In this document: positions 5,835-5,892 of the stretch, in pieces
Position numbering within the stretch: the first letter of the stretch is position 1
Layout of the letters: each line of letters starts with the position of its first letter
Source: Bacteroidota bacterium
Lineage (GTDB): Bacteria > Bacteroidota > Bacteroidia > SXHM01
Reading direction: 5' to 3'
Length of the DNA stretch: 5,892 bases
Assembly (NCBI GenBank): GCA_005773695.1
Contig: SXHM01000230.1
Coordinates: forward strand, 1 to 5,892
The notes under the pieces: model-generated
Told to the model about the DNA's origin: nothing
Seen by the model: only the letters and a program-made list of their open reading frames with translations
The model's database searches: none
Made by a program: the position numbers and the translations under genes

Positions 5835-5892
5835 TCAGGGAAACAAAGTAGGCGTTGGGTTTTCTGTTTTCCCTTCTTCTTTTACTTCTGCT
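5835..5892 (-). CDS. C-terminal tail of an upstream gene, possibly ftsH
   Basis: A minus-strand frame entering from the right edge ends at TGA (5837-5835). The visible residues are AEVKEEGKTENPTPTLFP, a hydrophilic, charged and Pro-containing tail that looks like a disordered protein end. The other minus-strand frames look less protein-like. Bacteroidota often carry ftsH (sometimes with a LUD-domain gene between) just upstream of the cdsA cluster, and FtsH proteins of this phylum commonly end in such tails. The identity is inferred from context; the residues themselves are not diagnostic. Confidence 0.4.
   Translation of the reverse strand, partial: AEVKEEGKTENPTPTLFP

Noticed and set aside
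1..5892. CRISPR array, tRNA, rRNA, riboswitch or phage genes
   Set aside because: No direct-repeat arrays, cloverleaf-like sequences, conserved rRNA blocks or phage proteins were seen; all gaps are short and accounted for.

Overview
The window looks like chromosomal DNA from a member of the Bacteroidota. The coding sequence is AT-rich, start codons are preceded by A-rich stretches rather than Shine-Dalgarno sequences, one promoter candidate has the TTTG / TAnnTTTG form typical of this phylum, and the gene set is usual for it (bacterial GH3 protein, DUF2007-cdsA-psd cluster). Genus cannot be read from the sequence.

Left edge (1-153): the end of an insertion sequence. A leftward reading frame starts at 17 with M-N-Q-G-K, as in DUF4372-type IS4-family transposases. 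Its start codon lies inside a perfect 16-bp inverted repeat (9-48), and the probable IS terminus is near 134. Next, on the minus strand, is a full-length GH3-family acyl-adenylating enzyme (154-1650).

Middle (1651-3745): a 72-bp divergent intergenic region separates GH3 from a plus-strand pair, an RsmB/NOP-family RNA m5C methyltransferase (1723-2949) and a FabG-type short-chain reductase (2956-3699), 6 bp apart. A hairpin at 3706-3735 with an A-tract on one side and a T-tract on the other ends this unit and the opposing minus-strand unit.

Right part (3754-5892), all minus strand and read from right to left: the C-terminal tail of an unidentified gene (perhaps ftsH), a DUF2007 protein, cdsA, psd and a small secreted Cys-rich protein. 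DUF2007 and cdsA overlap by 4 bp, and the cdsA stop directly abuts the psd start. CdsA makes CDP-diacylglycerol and Psd makes phosphatidylethanolamine; the phosphatidylserine synthase that links them is not in the window. The Cys-rich protein at the end of this run has no recognised function.

Most of the window is ordinary housekeeping sequence. The least ordinary points are the hairpin that encloses the transposase start codon, with GH3 reading toward it, and the Cys-rich secreted protein with an internal duplication. I do not see evidence for a new defence, CRISPR or other multi-gene system.
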